DNA of 47,562 nucleotides, from contig DASVDK010000070.1 of NCBI GenBank assembly GCA_036381125.1, positions 1-47,562 on the forward strand. The letters run 5' to 3'. Positions 1-11,557 of the stretch are shown in pieces. Below the pieces are notes generated by a model, which saw only the letters and a program-made list of their open reading frames with translations, had not been told where the DNA came from and searched no databases. The translations under genes and the position numbers were made by a program. Positions within the stretch are counted from its first letter, which is position 1, and each line of letters opens with the position of its first letter. The stretch is from DASVDK01 sp036381125 [NCBI: Thermodesulfobacteriota bacterium] (lineage in GTDB: Bacteria; DASVDK01).

Positions 1-1560
1 GACGCCGTCCTGCGCTGCCTGCGCGAGACCCCGCCCACGCCCGACGAGGTCGACTTCGGCCGCGACACCGCCGTCGAGATCGTCGACCTCGCCGGCGCCG
101 CGCTCGTGCCCGGCTTCGTCGACGCCCACGTTCACCTGACCCTCCTTGCCGTGCGCGACGACGGGCTCGCGCTCGGCGGGCTCGCGTCGATCGAGCGCGT
201 CCTCGACGCCGTGGCGGCCGAGGCCGCGCGGCTGCCGTCCGGGGCGCCGCTGGTCGGCATCGGCTGGGACGACTCGGGGTGGGGGCGCCTGCCGACGCGC
301 GGCGACCTCGACCGCGTCGCGCCCGACCGGCCGGTCCTGCTCCTCCGCAAGGACGCGCACCTCCTCTGGCTCAACTCGGCCGCCCTCGCGCACTACGGCT
401 TCGAGACGCCGGCCGGCCCGGCGTCCCGGGACGCGGCCTTCGTCGACCGCGACGCGGACACCGGACGGCCGACCGGGCTCGTGCGCGAACTCCTCGCGCT
501 CGAGCTGGTGCGCGACCGGCTGCCCCCCACGCCGCCGGCGCTCGCCCTCGCGCGGCTCGACCGGACGATCCGCGCCGCGTCGGCGGCCGGCGTGACCGGC
601 GTGACGACGTTCGAGGGGCGGGAGGCGGCAACGCTGCTGCGCCGCCGTCTCGAGGCCGGAGCGCGCGACCTGCGCGTGGCGCTCGGGGCGCCGGCCGCCG
701 AGGCCGCGGCCGCGGCGCGTCTCGGCCCCGCGGCCGGGCCGGACGGCGACTGGCTCGTGGCCGGCCCGGCGAAGCTCTTCCTCGACGGGAGCCTCGGGTC
801 GCGCACCGCGCGGCTGCTCGAGCCCTACGAGGCGGCCGGCCTCGCCGAGCCGGGCTGCGGCCCGGACGGGTGCGGTCTCGTGGTGACGCCGGACGCGCAG
901 GCCCGGGCGATGATGCGGGAGGCGCTCGCCGCCGGCCTGCCGCTCGCCGTGCACGCCATCGGCGACGCGGCGGTCCGCGCGGCGCTCGACGCCTTCGAGG
1001 CGGCACGGGCCGGCGAGCCGTCCGCGTACGCGCGCCTCGCGCCGAGGTCGCGCGTCGAGCACGTCCAGCTCTGCCACCCGACCGACCTGCCGCGCTTCGC
1101 CGCGCTCGGCGTGTCGGCGTCGGTGCAGCCGGCCCACGCGCCTTCGGACATGGAGCTGTCCGAGCGCTACTGGGGCGCCGCGCGCTCGGCGCGCGCCTAC
1201 CCGTACGCGAGCCTCGTGCGCGCCGGCGCCAGGCTCGTGGTCGGCACCGATGCGCCGGTCGAGCCGATCGCGCCGCTCGCCACGCTCCACGCCGCCCTCA
1301 CCCGGCAGCGGCGCGACGGCACGCCGGCCGGCGGCTGGCAGCCGCACGAGCGGCTCGACGCGGCGACCGTGATCGACGCCTACACGATCGGCGCGGCGTC
1401 GTCCGCGGGCCTGCGCGGCGTCGGCCGCCTGGCGCCCGGTTGGCTCGCCGACGCGGTCGCCGTCTCGGTCGATCCCTTCCGCGACCCTCCCGAGCGGCTC
1501 GCCGAGGCCGAGGTGCGGCTCGTCGTCGTCGCCGGCCGGGTCGTCTTCCCAGCCGGCTAG
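1..1560 (+). CDS. YtcJ-like metal-dependent amidohydrolase, 5' end outside the window
   Basis: The frame is open from base 1 and an internal GTG at 106 is not the true start: conserved sequence (VDLAGAALVPGFVDAHVH) runs across it, so the gene begins upstream of the window. The HVH pair after PGFVDA is the first metal-binding motif of the amidohydrolase superfamily. Later landmarks are KLFLDGSLGSRTA, a conserved HAIGDAAV, a VEHVQL histidine and GTDAPVEPI near the C-terminus, the order seen in amidohydrolase family 3 (YtcJ/exoenzyme-regulatory type). Such enzymes hydrolyse amide or related bonds in the cytoplasm; the substrate cannot be read from sequence. It ends in TAG just before a repeat pair and converges on the MFS gene. 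Confidence 0.85.
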   Translation, partial: DAVLRCLRETPPTPDEVDFGRDTAVEIVDLAGAALVPGFVDAHVHLTLLAVRDDGLALGGLASIERVLDAVAAEAARLPSGAPLVGIGWDDSGWGRLPTRGDLDRVAPDRPVLLLRKDAHLLWLNSAALAHYGFETPAGPASRDAAFVDRDADTGRPTGLVRELLALELVRDRLPPTPPALALARLDRTIRAASAAGVTGVTTFEGREAATLLRRRLEAGARDLRVALGAPAAEAAAAARLGPAAGPDGDWLVAGPAKLFLDGSLGSRTARLLEPYEAAGLAEPGCGPDGCGLVVTPDAQARAMMREALAAGLPLAVHAIGDAAVRAALDAFEAARAGEPSAYARLAPRSRVEHVQLCHPTDLPRFAALGVSASVQPAHAPSDMELSERYWGAARSARAYPYASLVRAGARLVVGTDAPVEPIAPLATLHAALTRQRRDGTPAGGWQPHERLDAATVIDAYTIGAASSAGLRGVGRLAPGWLADAVAVSVDPFRDPPERLAEAEVRLVVVAGRVVFPAG

Positions 1561-1565
1561 CCCCG

Positions 1566-1614
1566 GGGGTCAGGTCTTTCCATTTTCCAGGGGGTCAGGT
1601 CTTTCCGTTTTCCA
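1566..1614 (+). repeat. Two tandem 24-bp intergenic repeat units (type A)
   Basis: Units at 1566-1589 and 1591-1614, period 25. Each starts GGGGTCAGGTCTTTCC; the first continues ATTTTCCA and the second GTTTTCCA. They lie in the gap between two convergent genes. Same family as copies near 4282, 13669, 23454 and 30764. Confidence 0.95.
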
Positions 1615-1654
1615 TGGGGCCGGCGGGATGGCGCCTCGCGGCGGCGCATCTCCG

Positions 1655-2875
1655 CTACTTGCCAGGGGAGGTGCGGCCGAGGACGACGGCGAGCGCCCAC
1701 GCGAACGCGAGCGAGGCGCTCGCCATGCCGAACGGGATCCGGTAGTCGGCCGTGAGGTCGAAGAGGAGCCCCCCGACGAACGGGCCCGCGGCGCTGCCGA
1801 GCCCGTGGAAGAGCGTGATGGCGCCGAAGATCGTGCCGAAGCGGCGGCCCGGGAAGCGCGCGGCCGCCTCCGCCGCGAGGATCGGCCCGCGGGCGCCGAA
1901 GCCCAGGCCGAACACGATCGCGTACAGCGTGAGGACGAGCCCGCTGCCGGTCTCGCCGGCCAGGACGAGCAGGCCGATGCCGGCGATGGAGCAGGCGAAG
2001 GAGACACCGAGCGCCACCCCCCGGCCGACGTAGTCGGACCCCACGCCGAAGACGAGCCTCCCCACGCCGCTCATGAACCCCACGAGGCCGAAGGCGCTGG
2101 CGGCCCCGAGCCGGTCGAATCCCGCGTCCACGGCGTACACGACCTGGTGTGCGGCGATCATGAAGACGCCGAACGAGATGGAGAAGAACTCCGCGGCGAA
2201 TCCCCAGAAGTCGTGCGTCCGGAGCGCCTCGCGGAGCCCCATCCCCTCCGTGACCGCGGCAGTGCGCGGCGTCGACGGGCCGGGCGCCGCGTCCTCCCGT
2301 TCGTCCGGCCGCGGCGGACGCTGCACGGCCCAGTTGGCCGGCACCGCGAGGCCGAGCACGAACAGGCCCAGTACCAGGAACGCCGCACGCCACCCGACGC
2401 GCAGGATCAGCCACTGGACGAACGGCACCAGGACGATCGTCCCGATGCCCATGCCCGCGTAGGCGATGGCGTTGACCGTGGCGAGCCGACGGCTGAACCA
2501 GCGCGCGAGGATGGGCGCCATGCCGACCCACGTGAGCGCCGCCGCACCGAAGCCGACCATGAGGCCGTAGGTGACGTAGAGCTGCCACGGATGCGAGATG
2601 CCGGCGGAGAGGAGGAGCCCCGCGCCGAGGAGCGACGCGCCGCCCACGGTCTGCGTGCGCGCCCCGAGCCGGTCGTGGAGGACGCCGATCGGCAGCGACC
2701 CGAGCCCCTGCGACAGCATCAGGACCGAGTAGACGCCGACGGTGCCGGTGCGCCCGCCCTCGAACTCCTCGAGCAGCGCGCCGTAGAAGACCGAGAAGCC
2801 GAGCGTGATCCCGGTCGCGAGTGCCATGTTGGCGAAGGCGAGCGCGAGGATGTACGCGGCGTGTCGCGAGGGCAC
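1655..2875 (-). CDS. MFS transporter
   Basis: 406-residue integral membrane protein with about 12 hydrophobic segments in two halves, separated by a polar loop near residues 190-215. The loop between segments 2 and 3 (GVLHDRLGARTQ) matches the MFS loop 2-3 signature G-x-L-x-D-R-x-G-x-R, and GSDYVGRG is the equivalent in the second half. It resembles the oxalate/formate antiporter and monocarboxylate-porter branch, but no substrate can be assigned. The GTG start is placed 6 nt after a TATACT -10 box, so the mRNA is probably leaderless. The gene is divergent from the SRAP fragment/ychF region and convergent with the amidohydrolase. Confidence 0.85.
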   Translation of the reverse strand: MPSRHAAYILALAFANMALATGITLGFSVFYGALLEEFEGGRTGTVGVYSVLMLSQGLGSLPIGVLHDRLGARTQTVGGASLLGAGLLLSAGISHPWQLYVTYGLMVGFGAAALTWVGMAPILARWFSRRLATVNAIAYAGMGIGTIVLVPFVQWLILRVGWRAAFLVLGLFVLGLAVPANWAVQRPPRPDEREDAAPGPSTPRTAAVTEGMGLREALRTHDFWGFAAEFFSISFGVFMIAAHQVVYAVDAGFDRLGAASAFGLVGFMSGVGRLVFGVGSDYVGRGVALGVSFACSIAGIGLLVLAGETGSGLVLTLYAIVFGLGFGARGPILAAEAAARFPGRRFGTIFGAITLFHGLGSAAGPFVGGLLFDLTADYRIPFGMASASLAFAWALAVVLGRTSPGK

Positions 2876-2881
2876 GGGGGA

Positions 2882-2887
2882 AGTATA
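2882..2887 (-). promoter_or_regulatory. -10 box of the MFS gene (leaderless spacing)
   Basis: TATACT on the minus strand, 6 nt before the GTG start at 2875. No convincing -35 is seen 16-18 nt upstream. Confidence 0.6.
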
Positions 2888-3029
2888 CTGCTCGGCCGCG
2901 AGTCTACCTCCCCTGCCGAGTTGCCGCCCGCTCGGCCCGGCGTCGACGGCCGCCGCGGGTGCGACGGCATCGCGCCCTGCGGGATGCCGCCCGTCGCCGC
3001 GCCAGCCCCGGCGCGTCGACGCGGGGGCG

Positions 3030-3184
3030 TCAGCGCGCCGCGAGCGGCGCGACGCAGTCGGGCGCGTCGTGACGAGGGTTGTTCACCGCCGTGGAGACCG
3101 GCTCGGCCACGAGCCGGTCGTCGGGCGCGGGGCGCAGGAGCGCGCGCAGCCGGCCGGCCGACGCGGCCGCCTCGCCGAACCCTC
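3030..3184 (-). pseudogene. C-terminal fragment of an SRAP (YedK/HMCES-type) protein
   Basis: In the otherwise gene-free gap between the MFS gene and ychF, a minus-strand frame ending in TGA at 3032-3030 encodes RLRALLRPAPDDRL, VAEPVSTAVNNPRH and DAPDCVAPL. This is the characteristic C-terminus of SOS-response-associated peptidase family proteins, which bind abasic sites in single-stranded DNA through an N-terminal cysteine. Only about 50 residues remain. The catalytic N-terminal part is missing and the frame runs into the ychF promoter. The rest of the gap (2888-3029) holds nothing I recognise. Confidence 0.6.
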
Positions 3185-3196
3185 GGGACGCTCCGC

Positions 3197-3202
3197 TATA
3201 CT
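3197..3202 (+). promoter_or_regulatory. -10 box of ychF (leaderless spacing)
   Basis: TATACT followed by gccccc and then the ATG at 3209, a 6-nt gap. The arrangement is almost the same as for the divergent MFS gene (TATACT, tccccc, GTG). Confidence 0.65.
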
Positions 3203-3208
3203 GCCCCC

Positions 3209-4273
3209 ATGCGAATCGGCATCGTCGGCTTGCCGCGCGCCGGCAAGACCACCATCTTCAACGCGCTCACCGGCGCCCAGGCGGCGACCGGCTCGTTCGG
3301 CGCCGGCGGCAAGAAGGCCAACCTCGGCGTCATCAAGGTTCCCGATCCGCGGCTCGATCGGCTCGCGGAGATCTTCAAGCCGAAGAAGGTCACCCCGGCC
3401 GAGATCGCCTTCGCCGACATCCCCGGGGCGCCGGAAGGCGCGGAGATCGGCAGGGAGGCGGCCACCATCGACCTCATCAAGGGCTGCGACGCGCTCGCCG
3501 TCGTCGTGCGCGCCTTCCCGGGCGAGGAGGTGCCGCACCCGAAGGGCTCGGTGGACCCGGCGCGCGATCTCGCCGCCATCGAGAACGAGCTCGTGCTCCT
3601 CGACCTCATCGTGGCCGAGCGGCGGGTCGAGCGGATGGCCAAGGAGCGCAAGGCGAGCGCCGTCGAGCAGGAGGCGGTGACGAAGGCGAAGGCGTGGCTC
3701 GAGCAGGAGAAGCCGCTTCGCACGCTCGACCTCTCCCCCGACGAGCGCAAGGCCATCGCCGGCTTCAGGTTCCTCACCGAGAAGCCGGTTCTCGTCGTGG
3801 TGAACCTCCCGGAGACGGGCGAGCCGGGGCTCGCGGCCGTCGAGGCGGAGGCGGGCGCGAGAGGGCTGCCGGTCATCGCGCTCAGGGGGCAGATCGAGAT
3901 GGAGGTCGCCTCGCTGCCGGCCGAGGAGCAGGCGGCCTTCCTCGCCGGTTTCGGCCTCACCGAGTCGGCGCGCGACGCCTTCATCCGCGCCGCCTACGCG
4001 CTCTCGCAGCTCATCAGCTTCCTCACCGCCGGCGACGACGAGGTGCGCGCCTGGCCGATCCGCCGCGGCACGAACGCCCAGCAGGCGGGGGGCAAGATCC
4101 ACTCGGACATCGAGCGGGGCTTCATCCGCGCCGAGGTCGTCGCCTACGACGACTTCATGGCGCTGCCGCAGAAGACGATGGCGAAGGCGCGCGAGGCGGG
4201 GAAGCTCCGGCTCGAGGGGAAGGACTACATCGTCCGCGACGGGGACATCATCAACTTCCGCTTCGCCGTCTGA
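3209..4273 (+). CDS. ychF: YchF/Obg-family GTP/ATP-binding protein
   Basis: 354 residues, close to the usual 360. The P-loop GLPRAGKTT is at residues 7-15, followed by a switch II-type motif AFADIPGAPEGAEIG (the usual DxPG). The G4 position reads NLPE rather than NKxD, as expected for YchF, which prefers ATP. The C-terminal DUF933/TGS-like domain contains GKIHSDIERGFIRAEVV. YchF proteins act on ribosomes and stress responses in the cytoplasm. Start chosen at ATG 3209 because MRIGIVGLP begins there and a -10 box lies 6 nt upstream; the open frame further upstream has no homology. Confidence 0.92.
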   Translation: MRIGIVGLPRAGKTTIFNALTGAQAATGSFGAGGKKANLGVIKVPDPRLDRLAEIFKPKKVTPAEIAFADIPGAPEGAEIGREAATIDLIKGCDALAVVVRAFPGEEVPHPKGSVDPARDLAAIENELVLLDLIVAERRVERMAKERKASAVEQEAVTKAKAWLEQEKPLRTLDLSPDERKAIAGFRFLTEKPVLVVVNLPETGEPGLAAVEAEAGARGLPVIALRGQIEMEVASLPAEEQAAFLAGFGLTESARDAFIRAAYALSQLISFLTAGDDEVRAWPIRRGTNAQQAGGKIHSDIERGFIRAEVVAYDDFMALPQKTMAKAREAGKLRLEGKDYIVRDGDIINFRFAV

Positions 4274-4281
4274 GGCGGAAG

Positions 4282-4305
4282 GGGGGCAGGCCTTTCCATT
4301 TTCCA
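4282..4305 (+). repeat. Degenerate type A repeat unit
   Basis: GGGGGCAGGCCTTTCC followed by ATTTTCCA, two mismatches from the consensus unit, starting 9 bp after the ychF stop codon. Confidence 0.8.
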
Positions 4306-4563
4306 CTCGCCCCGAGCGATCCTGCCCTTGCGCCTCCCCGGACAGCCCTTCAACCGGCCTCCCGGCGCGCGGGGCCTCTCCAGAGCGCCGTCGGGACGTC
4401 GTCCCGCCCGGGGCAGCGCCGCTCGAAGGACGAGGGCCGCGAGCCGAGGCAGGTCCCTCGAAGGGCTGTGCAGGCGGAAGGTCCCTGCCGGTAACCATGC
4501 GGAAAGAGAAGGATCCATAAGTAGAACCAGCGCTCGCTCGCGGCATGCCGACGGCGCCTCCGC
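4306..4563. other. Non-coding gap with possible RNA secondary structure
   Basis: No protein homology in any frame. It contains a 10-bp inverted repeat, ACAGCCCTTC at 4342-4351 and GAAGGGCTGT at 4460-4469. Between these lies a perfect hairpin CGGGAC-gtc-GTCCCG at 4392-4406. A GCAGG/CCTGC stem follows near 4470-4489. A structured RNA is possible but no known family is recognised. Confidence 0.3.
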
Positions 4564-4569
4564 TATCAG
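4564..4569 (+). promoter_or_regulatory. Possible -10 box for the LLM oxidoreductase gene
   Basis: TATCAG about 41 nt before the ATG at 4611. Unlike most promoters here it would give a leader of about 35 nt, consistent with the GAGGG ribosome-binding site upstream of the start. Confidence 0.3.
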
Positions 4570-4610
4570 GGGCCGACTGCGAAACGGCGTTCGAGACCGA
4601 GGGCGAGCGG

Positions 4611-5606
4611 ATGCACTTCGGCGTCTTCACGGTCCTCGACCACTACCTCGACCTCCCACGCAGCGTCGATCAGCTCTACGACGAGGTGATCGAGCAGGCC
4701 GTCGCGGCGGAGGAGCTGGGCTTCGGTTCCTTCCGGGTGGCCGAGCACCACTTCCACGAGTACGGCGCCTGCCCGAACCCCGCCGTGCTCCTCGCGGCCA
4801 TCGCCGCCCGGACCCGCCGCATCCGTCTCGGCGTGGCGGTGAGCGTCCTGCCCTTCCACCACCCGCTCGAGGTCGCCGAGGCGTACGCGATGGTCGACCG
4901 CCTGTCCGGCGGCCGACTCGACCTCGGCGTCGGCAGCGGCTACCTCGCGCACGAGTTCGCCGGCTACGGCATCGATCCGGAGGAGAAGCGCGCCCGCTTC
5001 GACGAGGCGCTCCCGCTCGTGCTCCGCGCGATGGCGGGCGAGCGGATCCACCACGCCGGGCGCTTCTACCGGGTGGACGGCGTGCAGCTCAACGTCGCGG
5101 CGATCCAGCGGCCGCATCCGCCGTACTGGGTCGCGCTCCTCAGGCGGGAGGCGGTGGCGCACGTCGGCCGGCAGGGACGGCCGATCATGATGGTCCCCTA
5201 CGCGTCGGTCGACCGCCTCGAGGAGATGGAGGGCGTGCTCGGGGACTATCACCGGGCCCGTCGCGAAGGCGGTCACGACGTCGACGCGGCCGACGTGCCG
5301 CTGGCGTTCCACGTCCACGTCGGCGACGACGCGACGTCGGTCCGGGCCGCGGCCGAGGCGGCGATGACCCGCTACGTCCGGACGCGCCTCTACGCGAAGC
5401 GCGCCGAGTACGACTCGCTCGTCGAGCGGCGCATGGTCCTCTTCGGCGATCCGGACCTGGTGAGCGCGCAGGTCGCCGACCTCGAGCGCTGGGGGATGAC
5501 CCGGCTCCTGGCCATGGTGAACTTCGGCGGGCTCGGCCACCGCACGGCGCTCCGCGTCATGGAGCGCCTGGGCCGAGTCGGCCGAGAGCCGTTGGAGGGA
5601 GCAGGA
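4611..5606 (+). CDS. LLM-class flavin-dependent oxidoreductase (luciferase-like), no stop codon of its own
   Basis: About 332 residues of a bacterial-luciferase-fold FMNH2/F420-dependent monooxygenase: MHFGVFTVLDHY start, VAEHHFHEYG, LGVAVSVLPFHHPLEVAE, LSGGRLDLGVGSGY and a C-terminal WGMTRLLAMVNFGG. It would oxidise a small organic substrate in the cytoplasm; substrate unknown. ATG 4611 is chosen over upstream ATG 4545 because family homology begins at MHFGVF. No stop occurs where the family normally ends. The frame continues into the Tat signal of the binding protein (ATG 5607) and only closes at 6539 in out-of-frame sequence. In the +1 frame a TGA at 5608-5610 overlaps that ATG, so a one-base indel near the 3' end would explain the loss. 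Confidence 0.8.
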
Positions 5607-6601
5607 ATGATGATGCGCACACGACGCGAATGGCTCGGCTCCGCCGCCGCGGCGGCGGCCCTGGCCGCCGTCCCGAGGCGCGCGCGGGCGCAGGGCGAGC
5701 CGTACCGGATCGGCGCCGTGCTCGAGCTGTCGGGGCCGGCCTCCATCTGGGGACGGCCGCAGGGCGAGAGCATCCAGATGGTGGCCGACGACGTCAACGC
5801 GAAGGGGGGGATCGGCGGCCGGAAGATCGAGCTGATCGTCTACGACAACGAGTCGAAGGAGACCAACTCGCTCGTCCTCGCCAAGCGCCTCGTGGAGCAG
5901 GACGGCGTCCTCGGCATCATCGGCGCCGGCACGACGCCGACGACCATGCCGATGATCCCGTACGTCACGCAGGCCGAGGTCCCGCTCGTCTCCATGGGCT
6001 CCGCCGACGTGATCGTCAAGCCGCCGGCCGAGCGCCGCTGGGCCTTCAAGACGCCGAACAACACGAGCGACATCTCACCAGGGCGAGGGCGTCGGGCGTC
6101 AAGGCGATCGTCGTGTGGGCCATCCCGCCCGCGGCGCCGCTGGTGGCCAGGAGCGCGGCGGAGCTGGGGCTCCCGCGCGAGCTGCAGATGGTGCACGACC
6201 ACGGCGCAGGCAGCTCGCCCGCGTTCATCGACCTGGCGGGAGGGGCCGCGGAGGGGACGGTGCTCGTCACGGCGAAGCTCCCAGTCGCCGAGCAGCTCCC
6301 GGACTCCGACCCGCAAAAGCCGCTGCTGCTCGCCTACGCGAAGACCTACCGCGAGCGCACCGGTCAGCCGCCCTCGGCCATCGGCGGGATGGCGTACGAC
6401 GCGATGCTCTTCTACGCGAAGGCGCTCGGCGCGGCGGGGGCCGACCGGGCGAAGCTGCGCGACGCCCTCGAGGCGACCAGGGGGCTCGTCGGCGTCACCG
6501 GCGTCTTCTCGATGGGCCCCGAGGACCACAACGGGCTGACCGTGGCGCACCTCGAGCTGGCCCGCGTCGAGGGGGGCAAGCAGGTCCGCCTGACGCTGTG
6601 A
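5607..6601 (+). pseudogene. Branched-chain amino-acid-type ABC substrate-binding protein, internally deleted and frameshifted
   Basis: The start ATGATGATG follows GGAGGGAGCAG, a strong ribosome-binding site. The N-terminus MMMRTRREWLGSAAAAAALA is a Tat-type signal. The first lobe (IGAVLELSGPASIWG, GGIGGRKIELIVYD, GIIGAGTTPTTM) is in one frame up to KTPNNTSD near 6072. The sequence then jumps to RASGVKAIVVW in another frame and runs to LTL, stop at 6599-6601. In family members about 50-60 residues lie between these two points, so an internal deletion changed the frame. It cannot make a complete periplasmic binding protein as it stands. Confidence 0.8.
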
Positions 6602-7218
6602 TGGCGGCCGCCGACCTCCTGCAGTTCGTCCTGTCGGGGCTGTCGGTCGGCGGCATCTACGCGCTGGTCGCCGTCGGCTTCGTGACGATCCACGCGGTGA
6701 CCGGCGTCATCAACTTCGCGCAGAGCGAGCTGGCGATGTCGGGCGCGCTCGCGGCCGCGGTGCTGGCCGCGGCCGGCCTGCCGCTGCCGCTCGCCGTGGC
6801 GGCGGCCGTCGTGGTCGGGGCGGCGGTGGGGCTCGTGGTGGACCGCGCTACCGTCTGGCCCGCCCTCCGGCGACGGCGGATGGGCGCCGTCGCGGACGTG
6901 GTGCTGATCCTCCTGACGATCGGCGCCTCGATCGCGCTGCGCGGCCTGGCGCTCGCGGTCTTCGGCAGCGAGCCCTACGCCCTCGGCCCCTTCACGCCGG
7001 GTAGGCCGCTCGTCCTGGCCGGTGCGGTCGTCCCCCGGCAGACCCTCTGGGTGCTCGGGCTGTCGGCCGCGACCATGGCCGCGCTGGCGGTCTTCTTCGG
7101 GCGGACGCAGCTGGGGGCGGCGCTGCGCGCCTGCGCCATGAACCGCGACGCCGCGAAGCTCGCCGGCGTCTCGCCCGCCCGCATGTCGGCGCTCGCCTTC
7201 GGCCTGGCCTGCGCCGTG
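6601..7218 (+). pseudogene. LivH-type permease, C-terminus deleted
   Basis: ATG overlaps the binding-protein TGA by one base (TGATG). LLQFVLSGLSVGGIYALVAV and VINFAQSELAMSGA are typical LivH N-terminal sequence, and ACAMNRDAAKLAGVSPARM is the conserved cytoplasmic EAA-like loop. After SALAFGLACAV the frame passes without a stop into LivM N-terminal sequence. The last 80-odd residues expected of LivH (usual length about 290) and the livH/livM junction are therefore missing. Confidence 0.78.
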
Positions 7219-7987
7219 GCGCCGCTCCCCTGTGTCCTGGGCGGCTACCCGCTCTCGCTCCTCATCGTGATCGGCCTCCACGCCACCGCCGTCCTCGGCC
7301 TGTCGATCCTGATGGGGCAGGTGGGGCAGGTCTCGCTCGCCCAAGGGGGCCTTCTACGGGCTCGGCGCCTACGGCTCCGCGATCCTCGCGCTGCACGGGG
7401 GGCTCTCGCCGCTCGTCTCGATGCCGGTCGCCGTGGCGCTCGCCGCCGTCGTCGCGCTCGCCCTCGGCCTGCCGGCCGTTCGCCTGGGCGGCCACCACCT
7501 CGCCCTCGCGACGCTCGGCTTCGGCATCATCGTGTTCCTCGTCTTCAACGAGGAGGGCGAATGGACCGGCGGCCCCTCGGGGACCCTCGGGATCCCGCCG
7601 GTTGCGATCCTCGACGCGACGCTCGCGACCGACCGGGCGTACGCGTACCTGGTCTGGGCGGTCCTCCTCGCGGCGCTCGCGCTCGCGCGCGGGCTCATGG
7701 CCTCGCCGGTCGGACGGGCCTTTCGCGCCGTCGCCGCCTCCGAGGTGGCGGCCGGCGCGCTCTACGCCCACTGGCTCACCTTCGTGAGCCCCACCGCCTT
7801 TCGGCTTCGAGACCTCGATCGAGTTCCTCGTCATGGCGGTCCTCGGCGGGCTCGGGAGCCTCTACGGCGCGCTCCTCGGCGCGGCGGCGGTCACGCTGCT
7901 CGTCGAGGGGCTGCGCAGCGTCGTCCACGCCGTCGCGCCGGACGCCACCGGGTGGGTGGAGATCGTCGCGTTCGGGCTGATCCTGTC
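7219..7987 (+). pseudogene. LivM-type permease with two frameshifts and an internal deletion
   Basis: Begins as an in-frame fusion to LivH with LGGYPLSLLIVIGLHATAV and GQVGQVSLAQG. A run of five G at 7345-7349 (four expected) shifts the frame before AFYGLGAYGSAIL. The middle reads normally (PAVRLGGHHLALATLGFGI, EWTGGPSGTLGIPP). After ASEVAAG near 7757 about 25-30 residues are absent and sequence resumes at ALYAHWLTFVSP. An extra T near 7800 shifts again into GFETSIEFLVMAVLGG. The C-terminus stops at IVAFGLIL and joins livF sequence. Confidence 0.78.
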
Positions 7988-8199
7988 GGGCTCGCCCCCC
8001 TCGTGGTTGCCGAGATCCTCGGCGTGCTGACGGGGCTCGCCGCCTGCGGGCTGCCGGTGCTGCTCGTCGGGCAGAACGCGCGGGCCGCGCTCGCGGCGGC
8101 CCGCCGGGCTGCGGTCCTCGAGCGCGGGCGGATCGTGCTGGCGGGCGGCGCCGCGGAAGTGGCCGGCGACCCCCGCGTCCGCGACGCGTACCTGGGGAC

Positions 8200-8203
<4 letters not shown>
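7988..8203 (+). pseudogene. C-terminal remnant of a LivF-type ABC ATPase
   Basis: Starts at GLAPLVVAEILG, which in intact LivF follows the Walker B sequence DEPSLG. It continues through LVGQNARAALAAARRA and VLERGRIVLAGG to DPRVRDAYLGT, the standard LivF C-terminus. Walker A, the signature motif and Walker B are absent, and livG, normally between livM and livF, is gone entirely. Its TAG stop shares the palindrome CTAG (8200-8203) with the stop of the convergent kinase gene. Confidence 0.78.
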
Positions 8204-11133
<2,930 letters not shown>

Positions 11134-11189
11134 AGTTTGGCGTGCGAAGTCAAGGCTTTTCCGGGCGCGCTCGGGGCGTGAGTCCCTGG

Positions 11190-11218
11190 TTGACAGGGGG
11201 CCCGCCGCGGGGTAAAAG
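11190..11218 (+). promoter_or_regulatory. Sigma-70-type promoter with near-zero leader
   Basis: TTGACA at 11190-11195, exactly 17 nt spacer, TAAAAG at 11213-11218, then 8 nt to the ATG at 11227. Transcription would start at or within two bases of the start codon. Confidence 0.75.
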
Positions 11219-11226
11219 CGGCCGCC

Positions 11227-11469
11227 ATGCCGACGCCCGCGACCACCCGTCAGCCGTCCGCCTGCCCCCGTTGCGCCAGGGCGATCGGCGGCGAGGTCAA
11301 GGCGGCGACGGCGCTGGACGGCAGCGTCATCTGCGAGTCCTGCCAGCACGCGGAACTCGACGAGCTGATCGAGCTACTCGAACGGACGACGCCGGGGCCG
11401 GCCCTGCCTGCGAACCTCATCCCCGTGGAGGAGCGTCGACGGGCGCGGCAGGGGGGCGCCGGCCGCTGA
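11227..11469 (+). CDS. Small CxxC zinc-ribbon-like protein, function unknown
   Basis: 80 residues. The N-terminal half has two CxxC knuckles, CPRC and CESC, about 22 residues apart, spacing typical of a small zinc ribbon. The C-terminal half is polar and probably helical ([12 protein letters not shown]). It has its own strong promoter with leaderless spacing and lies 88 bp before the chemoreceptor gene on the same strand, so co-transcription is possible. I do not recognise a named family. Confidence 0.6.
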   Translation: MPTPATTRQPSACPRCARAIGGEVKAATALDGSVICESCQHAELDELIELLERTTPGPALPANLIPVEERRRARQGGAGR

Positions 11470-11557
11470 TCGGGGTCGGCGGCCCGATGCCGGTTGCCGG
11501 CCGCGCCGCCGTTGCCTCGGAGCCGGGATCGCCGACGCGCGAGGAGAGCCGACGACC

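Noticed and set aside
2100-2140. GGTCGAATCCCGC resembling a tRNA T-loop
   Set aside because: It lies inside the MFS coding sequence and no cloverleaf partner stems surround it.
3083-4630. Long minus-strand ORF across ychF and similar long antisense ORFs elsewhere
   Set aside because: Low-complexity Arg/Ala-rich shadow frames produced by high GC3 opposite real genes; no domain homology.
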